Below, one piece after another: positions 11,982-24,100 of a stretch of 64,000 bases of DNA (within the stretch, counting starts at the first letter, position 1; the number at the start of each line of letters is the position of its first letter). Location: positions 558,001 through 622,000 of the forward strand of contig JBLDXI010000042.1 in assembly GCA_047495785.1 (NCBI GenBank). The letters run 5' to 3'. This DNA is from Lepidodermella squamata (Eukaryota; Gastrotricha). Position numbers and translations under genes: made by a program. Below the pieces are notes generated by a model. That model was not told the origin of the DNA. It did no database searches and saw only the letters and a program-made list of their open reading frames with translations.

Positions 11982-12821
11982 GTATTTAAACAAAATAATG
12001 ACCAAACCGTGAGGGTGACTATCGATCATTATATATCAATCGAAAGGGCTAATTTTCAGGGACTGAGTTATGCGAGTTTTTCACTTCATTTTCATCAACT
12101 ACTGTGGAAACTACTGCTTAGCCGAACATGCCCAGCTCAGCGAAATCTTTAACAGCGAATAGTAAAACTTGGGGAAGATTTACGATGGGTGAAATTGAGT
12201 TTTCTCGTTATTCTCACAGAAAGCTCCATACGCCTTGCGTCTCTTCAGTTCAGTGGAACGCGGGGTAATATACTCCTAATTTTAAGAGGTCCCCGCGGTA
12301 AAACGAGAAAGACAAGCCGAAGAGGGTGACGCAGTATTGAGTGTACTCTGCAGTATTGACTCCTTACGACAGAACAAGTGGATCAAGTCCGTTGACAGCT
12401 GTTTGTCTTTCATCACGGACCGACATTGTAAATTGTTAAGTACGTGACACTACGCTCTGAACAGCCAGTGTGCGAAGCAGGAGCCTGAGCTAGAGGGCAA
12501 TTTCTGGTATTTTCAGCCACGAATTTTAATTGGTGCGTGAACAATTTTTCTTCTCTGTTTCCAGACCTAATTAGCCATCGCACTCCGTCAGAGGTGAGTA
12601 ATGTTAATTTTAATTGGCAACCCTTCGCTGCGCTTGTCTCTCCACCTGCGCTTGTTTTGCTAGAAAACTCTTCATTTCTTGCCTAGTCGGTTGTGCTCAA
12701 TACCCTAATTACCGGCAATATGCGGAGGCTTGCGACATTGACTTACAACTTACACGCTCATTTAATAGCCAGGATTTACTGTTTGAAATATCATTGAATC
12801 AAAACGAAAAATTAAGAAAAC
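11982..12821. other. Upstream region of the first class C GPCR
   Basis: No domain is seen in the short frames. A good donor-like site (cagag|gtgagt) at about 12592-12600 suggests a non-coding first exon for the gene at 12822, but the acceptor is not obvious. Confidence 0.35.
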
Positions 12822-15173
12822 ATGTTGAAAATTATCGTATTATCGCTGATTCTTAGCTCAAAAGTCGAGGCTCAAGTCCAAAAGCTGAGACTTGCAAACT
12901 TCATGCCGTTCACCGGGCTGGAACCAAATCGATACCAAACCTGTAAAGCTATGGCTGAAATAGTAATCGGCCTCGTCAACAATCGAAGCGATATCCTACC
13001 AAACTACTTCATCGAGCCGCAATTCTTCGACGACAACAATGGCCCAATGTTAGCCCGCCGTTTACTCGAATACGACAGCCAATTTCCGGGGGACAACATC
13101 CTGAGAGCTCCGGTTGTAGTCGGCACGGTTAATTCTTGTGAGAACATCGCATCGTTCGCTCATTTAATGGGCTACGTCCAGGTGTCTCAATGCGCGACTG
13201 ATGCTTTGAGTAACCGAGTCAGATACCCGAATCTTTACCTTATCCGGCCAATAGGATCCCAGTCTTGGATAGCCAGGCTTCGCTTCATCGTCGACATTGG
13301 AAAATGGAATTATTTTGGCCTGGTCGTGAACGCGAATCAAGACATTATCGGGGCGAAAGTTATGCAGAGAATAGCAATTCAAAACGGCCTTCAAGTCTAC
13401 TTCAACGCAATCTCGGATTTCGATGATGAAGCAGCTCTAGCCCTGAAAAAGTCCGATGCTCGAATAATTGCCGTGTACAGCACTGGATCAATGAATTATC
13501 AAGTTTTATGCCAATGTTACAAATTCGGAATCACTGGCCCGCAGTATGTTTTCATCATGGCGGGTAGTTGGTTCGCCGATCCAAGAACCCTACCCGCTAC
13601 TATCTACCCGGGATGTACTCGAGAGATGATTTTCACTCAAAGCCTCTACTCAATCATGGTCACGTCTCAGATTGTAACAGACGAGCCTTTGGTCAAGTCT
13701 GAGCTCGGTTTCAATATGTTTGAAATGGATAAAATGTTGGATTTATATACAAATTACTCGAGATTGCCCGACTACGGAAATCGATACCTATGCCATGATG
13801 TTACCCTTCAAAGCTTACTAGTACTGGATAGGGCTGATAAGAAGCTTCAATCATTGGGCCTTAGTCTGGCAAATATCTCGACCCATCAAGATTTGATAGC
13901 TAAAATTGTGAACCAAACAGCTGTTTCAATCTCGTACACCGGGCTGAGAAAGAGTGGTCTGAGCTCGTACAGCCAGGACAGGGGTGAGATGATGGGTAGT
14001 AAGTGGCCAGTTCAGCAATGGAACCCAACAGACGGTCTTAGGTCCATTTGGATGGTCGTCCAAGCTGAAAGTAACGATTCGAGCAATGAACTTACAATGT
14101 ACTCCACGTACCAGGTCTTGCAACCGAAATGGCAGACCGCGAATGGCAAACCACCGAGGGATAAAGCCTTGGTGAGGCATTCATATAAAGACATGCCTAT
14201 TGGCCTGCAAATCTCTGTTTACATCCTTTCGGGGCTGCTGATTCTAGCAAAATTCGCCGCAATTTCGATTTTATGGCTCAGAAAATCTAAGCAGGACTTT
14301 CGAAGGTTGCCTGTGATTTGTACGGCTCAATTCATTTCGCTAATTGTAGTTGATATCTCAGCCGTTCTCTTCACCCTGGAACTTGAGTTATCGAAAATGG
14401 AACCTCTTCAGTTGGCGAGGGTTCTAACTATTCTGATAGGTCTCAGCGTCTCTAACTTCAGCCTAGTTTCCCGGTCTTATCTCATGCTTTCAAAAGTTGC
14501 AGAGGTAAGGAAAATGGCGATGCAGGCTGCTTTCAAGGGCGGTAGGAGGATGAGTGCCAGCTCTGGAATCTTATTCCCGTTCTCAAGTGGAAGCGGGTCA
14601 GTGAAAGCCTTTTCCCCGGCAATGAGAGGCGGAAATTTCTTCCATCGAGCTATCGACCAGGATCACTTTTCAAGCCTCACCCGGAAAAACTTGATTTCGA
14701 TCTGTGGCAGCTTGATACTAGCAATCGTTTTCAGTATAGTTTGGGCAATTACTGACCGGACAAAATGCCTGAATATCGAACTTGCCTCAAGCCCTATTTA
14801 CTACCCTGAACTCGATACCTACGTCCGAACAAGTGCGGTCCATTGTTCGGCGGAAAATCAAGATATTTGGATGCTGGCAGCTTTAGGAATCAATGTTATC
14901 TGCCTGGTAATTGGTTGCTACTTAGCTCGACAGCTGATTAGAAATTCGAGTTTCATGGCTCACCATTGGGATTACAAATTTATATTCTACGCTATGGTCA
15001 ACTGCATTGTTTCAATGTTAGCATTTTGTCTTGTTATGCTGGCTGTTCCGAAGACCCCCGTTGGGCAGCGCATTGTTATGGCGTTCTCGGCGATTTTTAT
15101 CTCGGCTTCGACGTCAGTCGTCTGCTTGTTACCATTCACTAAGCGGGCTCGACTGGTCGGCTACACTAGCTAA
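12822..15173 (+). CDS. GABA-B-type class C G-protein-coupled receptor (intronless)
   Basis: A single open frame of 783 residues. Residues 1-17 are a signal peptide. Residues about 20-450 match the periplasmic-binding-like extracellular ligand domain of class C receptors. No cysteine-rich linker follows, which fits the GABA-B branch rather than the glutamate or calcium-sensing branch. Seven membrane segments follow from about residue 465. A long second intracellular loop is rich in Arg, Gly and Ser. The C-terminal tail is very short after TM7, with no coiled coil for heterodimer formation, unlike vertebrate GABA-B subunits. The ligand cannot be inferred. The coding part has no intron while the convergent relative at 16798-19357 has two, so a retrocopied origin is possible. 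Possible poly(A) signal AATAAA at 15652-15657. Confidence 0.9.
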   Translation: MLKIIVLSLILSSKVEAQVQKLRLANFMPFTGLEPNRYQTCKAMAEIVIGLVNNRSDILPNYFIEPQFFDDNNGPMLARRLLEYDSQFPGDNILRAPVVVGTVNSCENIASFAHLMGYVQVSQCATDALSNRVRYPNLYLIRPIGSQSWIARLRFIVDIGKWNYFGLVVNANQDIIGAKVMQRIAIQNGLQVYFNAISDFDDEAALALKKSDARIIAVYSTGSMNYQVLCQCYKFGITGPQYVFIMAGSWFADPRTLPATIYPGCTREMIFTQSLYSIMVTSQIVTDEPLVKSELGFNMFEMDKMLDLYTNYSRLPDYGNRYLCHDVTLQSLLVLDRADKKLQSLGLSLANISTHQDLIAKIVNQTAVSISYTGLRKSGLSSYSQDRGEMMGSKWPVQQWNPTDGLRSIWMVVQAESNDSSNELTMYSTYQVLQPKWQTANGKPPRDKALVRHSYKDMPIGLQISVYILSGLLILAKFAAISILWLRKSKQDFRRLPVICTAQFISLIVVDISAVLFTLELELSKMEPLQLARVLTILIGLSVSNFSLVSRSYLMLSKVAEVRKMAMQAAFKGGRRMSASSGILFPFSSGSGSVKAFSPAMRGGNFFHRAIDQDHFSSLTRKNLISICGSLILAIVFSIVWAITDRTKCLNIELASSPIYYPELDTYVRTSAVHCSAENQDIWMLAALGINVICLVIGCYLARQLIRNSSFMAHHWDYKFIFYAMVNCIVSMLAFCLVMLAVPKTPVGQRIVMAFSAIFISASTSVVCLLPFTKRARLVGYTS

Positions 15174-16289
15174 AGACTTTGTTTTTTACTTTACTTTCCG
15201 TGCTGACGAGTTGAAAAATATGTTCGTGCTTTATCTAATGTTTAACGTCCACACTCCACACCTTTGGAGTAAATTAGCAGGTCTGACGCTGATTCGTGAT
15301 GAAATATACGCCAAGCAATCGATTTCCCCAGCGATAGCCTCCATGAGAAGGAGGGATGGGGTGGGGAGGAATGCGAATGAATCGACAAGACAACCAAAAC
15401 TCTTGTCCGTTTTTCTACATGCCATATCCTCAATTTACAAATTTACCCAACTGCATCATGGAATGCCGTACAACATACAAGATATCATACGACTAATATT
15501 AAGTGAACAATGGTTCGTATTCGCGAGTAAACCTTGTGGAGAAGTGTTGTCCGAAATTTAAGATGATGCAGAGACGCTAGGTAGATTACTCACCTCAGAT
15601 TAACCCAAAATAAGATGAGAATTTACTGCGCGGGGGATTATTGATTGACGCAATAAAAAACTAAATTTTTCAAGAGCGCATTTTTCTAGGAAATTATTCT
15701 TTCCAACCAGTAAAATTTGAAGCCAGTATTCTCAGCAACCCTGATGACTATCGGACTATCGACCTTTTTTGATTTCGTTCGACTCCTGGTCCATTGACCT
15801 TGAAGGTGGCATAAAAATTCAACCCGGATGTTGAGCTGACTTGATATCGACTCAACTTGAGGTATTGAGTTGAGCAAAAGCCTGAAGAAACGATGTGAAG
15901 CGGTAGAGTGCTTGAATGACGGCGATTTTGTGAGTAGGGAAGTTTGTTGGAATGACCCGGAATTCCCCACTACAAAGGTCTCAAATTCTGTGCGAAATCC
16001 CATGGTTGGAAATTGGCCCCTATCAGCAGACTGCGGTCTCTCTGATTTCGGGCCGTGGAAAATCGATGCCTGTTGACGAAACCCAACATCGAAACCTAGC
16101 TTCGTCGAAACCGGAGCACAAAGGCCGATTCTCGAATTCGTGCATCCTAATTCTAGCTTATAAGGTAGGTAAAGTTAAGTTATTTTCCATATTCTCATTT
16201 CTCCAGCTCGAATGATGTGTTCATGCGAGAGGGCAAAGTTTTAGGGACGATCTTGAAGTCACCCTACAGCCTAATCTCCAATCTCAATA
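15174..16289. other. Intergenic between convergent GPCR genes
   Basis: Contains the probable 3' UTR of the plus-strand GPCR. Part of 15870-16160 may be the decayed upstream portion of the ion-channel relic that follows; a WNDP motif at about residue 27 of one frame recalls channel loop regions. No intact gene is seen. Confidence 0.4.
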
Positions 16290-16500
16290 GAGCAACACCT
16301 AATGTTACGCTTCAATTTTTCCTTCTCAGACGAGGATTTTTCGCCTCGAGCCTCGAAGTGTCCTCTCGACCTATCGAAGTTCCCTTTCGATGGTTGTTGG
16401 TTTGCGAATTTGAGTTCACCTTTCATAGCTCGAAAGAGCATGTTGTGTTCTCAGAGTCTATTGTGCTATGCCCTGAAGACCCATCTTCATTCAACTGAAT
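16290..16500 (+). pseudogene. Relic of a Cys-loop channel gene (Cys-loop region)
   Basis: One frame contains a cysteine followed by LDLSKFPFD. After a shift of frame comes CEFEFTF. Together these match the Cys-loop of the channel at 859-4033 (C-x13-C with FPFD, then CDFEFSL). The DNA alignment is clear around ttccctttcga and tgcgaatttgagttc. The frame is broken in the middle of the loop and no membrane segments follow nearby, so this is a dead fragment. Confidence 0.6.
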
Positions 16501-16797
16501 TTTATTTTTTTGTATTGTAATTTTTCGAACTCGACCTCGCCATCAGGTAGGGTGAGCGCTAGGGCTAATAACGCTAATAGCGCTAATAAAACATAATATA
16601 TTATGTAAAATGTAAATGTTCGATTCTTTATTTCTGAATAATTGTCGAAATGGCGAAAAGAATCGTATCACTTGATATGATGAAAAAACGTTCTTATCCA
16701 TTGTTAACATGGACGGGCTGACCTTGTACAATTGTAACCATTCTGCGATTGCTGTTAAGCATCTAAAAGCGAAAAGCTGAACTATGTATGAAACAAA

Positions 16798-19357
16798 TTA
16801 GTTGTTGCGTACCTTCATTGCGACTACGGGAATCAAATTAGCTGCCGTGAACGTCAGGGCGAAAGACGCTAGCAGAACCGGCATATACTCTGGTCGATTT
16901 GGCGGTGTCATGAACGCTAGTGCAATCCCAGCCGCAATTAGGGTAATTTTGCAGTAGACAAATTTTGACAAATTACGCATATCATTGCCTCGAATTGATT
17001 GAATCAATCGCTGGAAAGACAACACCAAGGTATCTTAAGGACCACATACAATTAAAAATAAACTACCTTGGACGTCTGCACTTTATACACCTGGATGCAT
17101 ATTCGTATGAGAAGACAAATTTGCAGAAGACTAGCAAGCGCTAGAAACAATGGGCTCACAGCTTTGCTGAAAAATTTCTCAGAAAATTGGCATGAGTAGT
17201 AGTAAGGCCGATAAAGGGTACTCGAATCGCTCCCATCCAAGTTAGGACCGAAGACAATTTTTGACTCAAGTGGCTCCTTTCCTATGGCAACAGCCATCAG
17301 AAAGACCTGCTGAAGAGCCCAGAGATGTGGAAATAATGCCACTGAGTACATACAAAGTTTATAGGAGATTCTCCTCAACAACGGCAAGCTTCCATATTGA
17401 TGAATTGAAGACGGATTGAGGAGAAAAGGTGCCCTTCGCACAATCGTTGAATCCAGCGCTTTTTTGATTCTCAGCTTCATCGAAATTCCTGAAAGAACGA
17501 GAGAATTGCCAACCACCATCAGAAAAGTGCCAACATTGCAGGTGATTGCGATTGTTTCATTGGTCAGCCCAACTGGCAATAGGAAAACAAAGCCGAGAAG
17601 CCACAAATCGCCCAACAAATTTGCGCAATCCCCACTGTTGAATTTGAGATTCCCAAATCGGTCTGTTTTACCTCGACGTTTCAAGTAAACTATAAGCAAA
17701 ACTGTCAGTATGAAAGAAAACAGCGCCGCGGATAAGCACAGGATAATGCAACTCGTCGATGTTGGAAACATCGGAACTTTCAAGTCAATTTTTCTGATTT
17801 TATCAGGTGGGGGTTGACCATCTTGAGTCCCCCAAGCCAAGTCAATAATTTTAATAGGATTCCTATCATTCTGCTTGAGATATGCTGCTGTTGTGAATCC
17901 GGAATTGTTCGCAAAGGTTCGCGTGAAGGTAATTGGGACGTATCCTTTGGTCAAGTTGGTTTCACGATTAATACCATACTCACCCTTCAAGCCGGTGACA
18001 TTGAGCCTATACGAAGCTTCTTTGATTGATTCAACAATCTCGTTACCTCTAGTTCTGAAATTCTGGCCTGAAGTTACCCAATCGATCAACGTCTCGTTTC
18101 TCTCGTTTAGGACGTGCTCTGTCTCATGTAGAAGGTATCCCACCGTTAGGGCTCTGTCGTAGCATATAACAGGCCAATACTCCCAGTTAGGATGTGCTTC
18201 AGGTCGATCGATCCTTTCTTTCAACTTCTCCCGCATCGCCACTTCAGATAGGCCAGTCGAATCAGTAGTTTCAGGACCAAGTATTTGACCAAGACTTGTG
18301 TCACCGTAATAAATGAAACTAGGGGTAACTTGAAGAACGATTTCCTCATTGCACCAATCCACGTTCTCAGGGTACATCGGAACGCCCGGGTAAAGCCATG
18401 GGAACCAGGAAAGACTGAATACGGCATATTGAGGGCCGTACATTTCCATCATGTACAGCCAACACGCTACAGCCGTGGGGACTCCTGATTGGGATATGAT
18501 AATTCTGGCTTCTGACTGCTTCAGTGCGGTAAACTCGTTTCTCACTTCTGGTATATCCTCGTATGATATTTCAATTTTTCCAAAGTACACTATGGAGATG
18601 TTCTCATGCTCCAAGGCCATCACAAGACCCGGGTCCATCTGGAAAAAGAGTTTATAATTTAGTTTATTAATTTGGATATTGTTCACCATATTCGCATAGT
18701 GGAGAAGATCCGATACGATCGCAACTCTCTTCCAGCCCATTTTCAAGATAAACTTGGCAAGAGCTATGTATTGAATATCCCCTCGCTGGCCAAAGTTCAG
18801 GTAATTAGGAAATCGTTGCCTCTCGAGATACATTCTGTTCGTCCCTTGAGCGAGAGTCATCTGAAAAGTTTGGCGAAATCATTTTCCATGACTAAGGATC
18901 ATGATTCAAAACTCACGCCGAAGAAGTTGAATTGTTTGGCTAAAGATGCGGACATCAACTGCGCGACTTGCTCGTCGCATTCTGGCGCAACAATAATCGG
19001 GAGAAGAAAGTCCTCTTCTTCGCTGGACCTCAGTCTCCGCGTGAAACTGTTTATAGCCGTAGCATCGAGGCATTCATCGTCGATAAGGTCAAGGATGAGC
19101 TCATATTTCGGGAGCCAGGTGGCATCTGACCTAAGTTGGTCAAGCGCAACACCTTCCGCTTCAGTGCACGGAGGTCCCATTGGTAGAATTCCACTGTAAG
19201 ACAGCGACATCATGAGATGGATTTTCGTTCGGTTCGCTGTGAAATTTTGCAGGGCATACGATGCCTCAAAGTCAGGCATGGATGAATTTAGGGCTAGTTT
19301 AGCCACAACATCGAAGGTACCAAGATGTACTATGAGTGAAATTTTGCAATAATTCAT
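16798..19357 (-). CDS. GABA-B-type class C G-protein-coupled receptor (three exons)
   Basis: Exons 18917-19357, 17067-18860 and 16798-17010 join in phase 0 with GT-AG introns of 56 bases each, giving 815 residues. Exons 1-2 encode a class C extracellular ligand domain. The seven-membrane region starts about two thirds into exon 2 (SCIILCLSAALFSFILTVLL is TM1) and ends in exon 3. The ATG shown has no signal peptide, and an acceptor-like catcgcag lies directly before it. An upstream exon carrying the signal peptide is therefore likely and the real 5' end is open. It is convergent with the plus-strand GPCR and only distantly similar to it, sharing fold and topology. Confidence 0.87.
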
Positions 19358-19899
19358 TCTGCGATGTGCACCGATATTTAAAAGCTAACGCGAGAAGTCT
19401 CAGATGGCTATAGAGCCCATGTAGGTAAGAATTTCCAGCCTTATTAAGACATCAGAGACATCAGAGATCTGGGAAAGTTAGCTAGCTTGATGGCGTTAAA
19501 TATTCTGAGAAACATGTGGCGCCAGTTTGTTGAGCGACTCGTTGCTAGCTGCATTTCGAGATACGTCCTTGGGCTCAAGATAATCCGACAAAGTTCAAAT
19601 TCGGCGCTGTAGGATTGTCTCCAAGGAATAAAGTTTCTAATTATAAGCGAAAGGCGAGAAGACCGTCTCGTCTTTCCTTAGTCTTTAAGACTGTCTGGCT
19701 ATTCTTGAATGTCGCCTAATTTGCAGATTGTCATCACACCTAATTTACGAAAATTCCCTGTGTCAATTCTGCTGCTTTTCTAAGATTCCAGAAATAAAAT
19801 TCGCTGAAAACTGAAAAAATGCATGCTTTAATTGTGGAAAATGAATACGAATACAACAGTTACAAACATTTTTAACGGTTTCCAAAAGCAGTTTTGTCA
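19358..19899. other. Possible upstream exon region of the minus-strand GPCR
   Basis: Should contain the missing signal-peptide exon of the GPCR if it exists. I could not identify it. No other feature seen. Confidence 0.3.
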
Positions 19900-20100
19900 T
19901 TACAAGCCAGGGCAAGGTTTTGTGTTGACGACTTTTCCGTTGCAGCAGGACTGCCAGATAACATTGATAGCTGTTGTCCCGCAGCGTACGCAGAAGGCAT
20001 TCGAAGACTGGCCGTTGATAAGTCCATCGCAACAGATGTATTGATTCAGATTAAATGCAACGCCGTTGCAAAGTGGCTCAGCTCTACTTGCTACCAGAAT
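19900..20100 (-). CDS. Terminal exon with galaxin-like cysteine repeats (partial gene)
   Basis: An open stretch of 66 codons plus stop follows a good acceptor (tttctctatgcag). It contains two tandem units of the form C-(N/G)-(G/T)-x(7-9)-CC-(D/N)-G, with a CC pair in each unit. That spacing is characteristic of galaxin-like repeats, known from secreted extracellular-matrix or skeletal proteins of corals and other invertebrates. No start codon or signal peptide is found immediately upstream, so this is probably the last exon of a gene whose earlier exons were not located, or a remnant. Confidence 0.45.
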   Translation of the reverse strand: MLVASRAEPLCNGVAFNLNQYICCDGLINGQSSNAFCVRCGTTAINVIWQSCCNGKVVNTKPCPGL

Positions 20101-20289
20101 CTGCATAGAGAAACGCGACCAGGGTAGGTTGCAGTTAGTCAAGTACGGACAATATTTGTTTCGCCTCGCATTTGTTCAATATACTTAAGTGACCATGAGG
20201 AAGTTTTTGAAGCGGTGCTTGCCATTCGATAGATCTAGTGTTCGGTAAACTTCCTGGTAATTCTCGTTAGAGTCGGATTCGAGCAGGTT

Positions 20290-20660
20290 GGTTGAAAATG
20301 CTTGCGATTTTGACAGAAACTTCCCTTGGATTCACCCTCCAAGGCTTGAAAGAGCAAGTTGCGTTCTTAACTTCCATTGCACTATGCCCTGACGAACCAT
20401 CTACAGCTGAATTTTTGTTTTGTGATGTTTCAAATTCGACCTCGCCATCAGGTGGAGTGCTAGTGTTGTTACCTTCAAGGTTGATTTTCCCTAACGTTTC
20501 GTTCGTTTCGTTCGTTGATCCCCAAAACCGCTGGGAGTGTCCTGCTGAACGAGTTCATCTTAGCTCTATCAGGTATTGCAGCTGTTATATCGAACTATGG
20601 GCTAATTTGGTTTATAAGCCTAAAACAAGAAATTTGACTAGAAGATCTGCTGTGGAATGA
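20290..20660 (+). pseudogene. Relic of a Cys-loop channel gene (loop to M3 region)
   Basis: Shares long DNA stretches with the relics at 16290-16500 (cactatgccctga, cctcgccatcaggt) and 38281-38648 (gagttcatcttagctct, tatgggctaatttgg). Translated pieces in different frames match channel regions: cttgcgattttga after the Cys-loop, a VVTFKV strand before M1, and an EFILALS segment at M3. Several frameshifts separate them. Confidence 0.5.
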
Positions 20661-20689
20661 CATTCAATTTCTCGACGGTAAAATGTTCC

Positions 20690-21000
20690 TGGTTATAGGA
20701 TGACCCAAGCCTGGCGGCCCAGTTCCAGAGGCCCGAGCCCGGCGGCCCGAGTGGGGCGCTGAACAACAGCTCTGTTTCCTATTGTTCTCCGCCGTGCTCG
20801 GGGTGGCACCGCTTGGAGGCCCGTGTGCGGTGAAGCGCGATACGATGAAATTCGTTAAATTTGCATTAAACGTCGCATACGGGCGCATTTCAGACCGGCC
20901 CGAGCGCGGAGTGGTAAAGTGCCGTTACCCGACCGCGTACGGGCTGACCCGAACGCGTTTGGGCCGAATTCGGGCTCGGGCCCCAACATATCGATCATAA
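20690..21000. repeat. GC-rich degenerate repeat block
   Basis: Markedly more GC-rich than its surroundings, with repeated ggcccgag, cggcccg and cgggctcgggccc words. No coding signal was accepted. It resembles a piece of a GC-rich transposon end but has no visible termini. Confidence 0.4.
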
Positions 21001-21135
21001 ATCATAATATTTATTCGATATATCGGTGTTACAAATCAACACTCAATACTCGCTATCTCCATAAGTAAACACATTCATTCAAGTTCAGTCAGATTTCGAA
21101 TTCTCTTCAAGGAACATGGATGACAATGGCCGATT

Positions 21136-24100
21136 TCAGAGCAGTTCAGGAATCGCAAAAGCAGCACAATAAATTTCAAGAACTCGCTGTGTTTCGAAGG
21201 AAATGGAATTAGCCGAGAAAATGTTCAGGCAAGCCATGCTTCCCATCAACGGCTCGACGGGCGTAGCCCAAGATCTGTGAACAAATCGAATGAATATTTA
21301 ATATTTTGATCATTTCTGGAATATATATACCCCGCCAAGTGGAATGAATTGGATGTGGCAAAGGGAGAGAGCGTCGGATAATCCGATGCGTAAGATTCTG
21401 CTGTACAGCTAATGAACGCTTTTCCTCCATCGGCGTCGTAGCCAATTTTAAGATGATGCCACGCGGCTCCACTCAATCCGGAACAGCCAAATGATGTATC
21501 GGTCGACCCATCACCATACGGCCTGATCGTAAATGTTTGATTAATATCGGTCGTAATTCTGAGACCAGGCTTCGACCCATCGGGGGCGAATTCTAAGATT
21601 GTGCCTTTCTGCTTAGCCGACGCAGCGAACAATGTCATCGTGAAGCCAGCATTTAGCTTGAACTTTTCAGCAGTCACAGCGATAGGATTGGTTGAGTTGT
21701 AATAAAAGGCCGTGCTAGGCCGGCCAAACGGACCAGTTACTTTCTGAAGAGCGATGTTTGATGTCGTGAAATCAGCTTTGGGATCGATAAGGTCATTCAG
21801 ATCGGAAACCAAAGGCCAGCTGGCAATCAGCCCGGGTAATCGCGATCTTATCACGTCCATGGTCAAAATCTTTCCGAGCTGAATTTGAAGGCACTTCTTG
21901 CGCAGTATCCACAGTTGGTCGAGGGACATGGCGTGTCTGTGAAGCGAGAAACACGCCTGTCTGCCATTGAAAGTGAAGTTTCCGGCCAAATCTCCACCGA
22001 GTCTTATTTTCGAGCTAACCTTCGGTCTGACTCCGGTTAACGGCACCTCTTGGACAAAGTTATCATGCACGACCAGCACCTTCTCGGTATCGAAGTTGTA
22101 AGATATGGCGACGAAGGACCAAAACGGATCCACACTCGCCACCACACCTTGCAGATCATGATCGGTATCCGGATCTGTAGAGAAAAAATGTTCTCCTTAC
22201 AGTAATTACTAAGATTACACTAACTAAAGGAGCATGTAGTCGATGTAAAACGTACCTGTTCTGAGTCGTAAAGTGTCATCTGCTCTGCTAATTCCAACGC
22301 CTGTAAGATCTTGTGCGTCGTAGAACCCGAAAATTCTTTGCAAGCCGCTGAAAGCCAAGGGAAAGAACACATATTCAGCAACCGTGAAAGATGAATTCTC
22401 GACATTGAGCAAGCTGTTGTCCAATAACACAGATCCAGCTGCTGAATCAATAGATGTCCATACAGCTGCTGAGCTGCTGTATGGACCGCTGCCGAATGAC
22501 AAAGATCCGCCGGTATAACTGCCGTTGATGCCATTTCCACTGATGTCACTCGTACCGAATTCCTGGCTGAGAGGCAAGTAAAGTGTTTCAAATGGTAGCC
22601 CGAAGGGAGTCTCTGTGTCGAAAATTCGAATTTTTTTCAACACAGAAAGCAGGGAGAACAAAGCTAGCTTACGCTTATCACACAGCTCAGCACTTTTGAA
22701 CATCGATGTTGATGTCTGAACATGAAAATTAGCTGTGAAGAAACGTTAGCTTTTGTTTCAGGGCTCACCCAGTTTTGAGGGCAGTCGCTTGCTACTGGAA
22801 CGCATTTCGCCGCCATAAGAAGGGCAAACGTGCAGAGCTTATGCTAAGTATACAACAGAAAAATTGTAATAAATCGGCAGATGTAAAAAGACCCCTGGCT
22901 TGCATAACAAGTCGGTCTGGAAATCGTACGATCTCTCATATTTTAGTGTAGCTTTCGTTTAGCCTACTAATTCTAACAAATACCGTGAATTCATCAGTGG
23001 CTTCCATCTTGCAGGCGCCGTGATTTTCTTTGAACGACGTCGAGTTGCCATAGACTTTAACCTGTCACAATGAATTCTTGTTGCGAATTAAAAAGTTGTC
23101 GAGGCGCCTAACTTACCCGCGTACCACTCGGATAAACTCCATAGCACTGCTTGCCCTTGCTTGTGTCACATAGAACGGCTCTCTGTTGGGGTAGAAAAAG
23201 ACAACACTGTAACAGATAGGACACCAGCGATCTCCATTGTGAATTCCATAGTGAATTTATTCGAGCTGTTATTGCAAAAAGGGCGGCACGCGACCACTTT
23301 TTATGCCACCTAACGCCCTATCCGCCCATTATAATTTTAATTATTTTCTAAAATTAAAAAAGCCGCAGGTACCCCTTTCGAAAATTTTGATTTTCTGCTG
23401 ATAAATACTAGAAGCTGACCTCTATCTAATGATACCAGGCACACCTAGTGTTCCCTTATGGATATTTTTCTATAATTCGCCAAAAAGTGCCATATTTGGT
23501 GTTTTTGGGCAAAATTGCCACTCTTCTGCCAATGAAAAATTTCGAAAAAATTAGTTTATCCATATTGAGAATTTTCTCTATCCGGTGATATAAAATTTGT
23601 CGGTTAATTAATTTATTTTGATTTTTCGATTTTTTTCGGTCTTGTGTAAAAAGGTGATAAGATGTGTGTGTGTGTACTCACGTATAATTGGCGACTGGCC
23701 AAGGAAGTTGGCAGTCGGCCAAGGGAATAAAATAACGTGGTTGGCAACTGGCCAAGGAGTTTGGCAGTTGGCCATGGAATGTCGGCATCGAGCCAACACA
23801 AGAATTAAACATAAATATACTAAATTCCTTAGATCTATCCGGCCTATATAAGCGCCGTTGAAAACGTGCAAGAATCATCATTTTATGCAAATAATAAAAC
23901 CTTTGATTTATACTCTTGGACTTAGCATTTTCGCGACTTTCTTTTGGTTGCTATTGTATTTCATTTACAAGAAGTTTTACGAGCCGCATATTAATCCTTC
24001 GCGGGAATAATTCAGTAGTACAAGAACTCACGAGAGATATTACTTTTCATTAGTTTACAAAGTTTCCGTACTACATCTTTTCTGGTGGCCACTGGTAGCT

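Noticed and set aside
12614-12856. Frame overlapping the GPCR start
   Set aside because: The GPCR frame has a clear signal peptide at 12822; this one has no recognisable domain.
23608-23890. Small open frames in the gypsy LTR, seen in both LTRs
   Set aside because: They are explained by the LTR repeat; similarity between copies comes from LTR identity, not coding selection.
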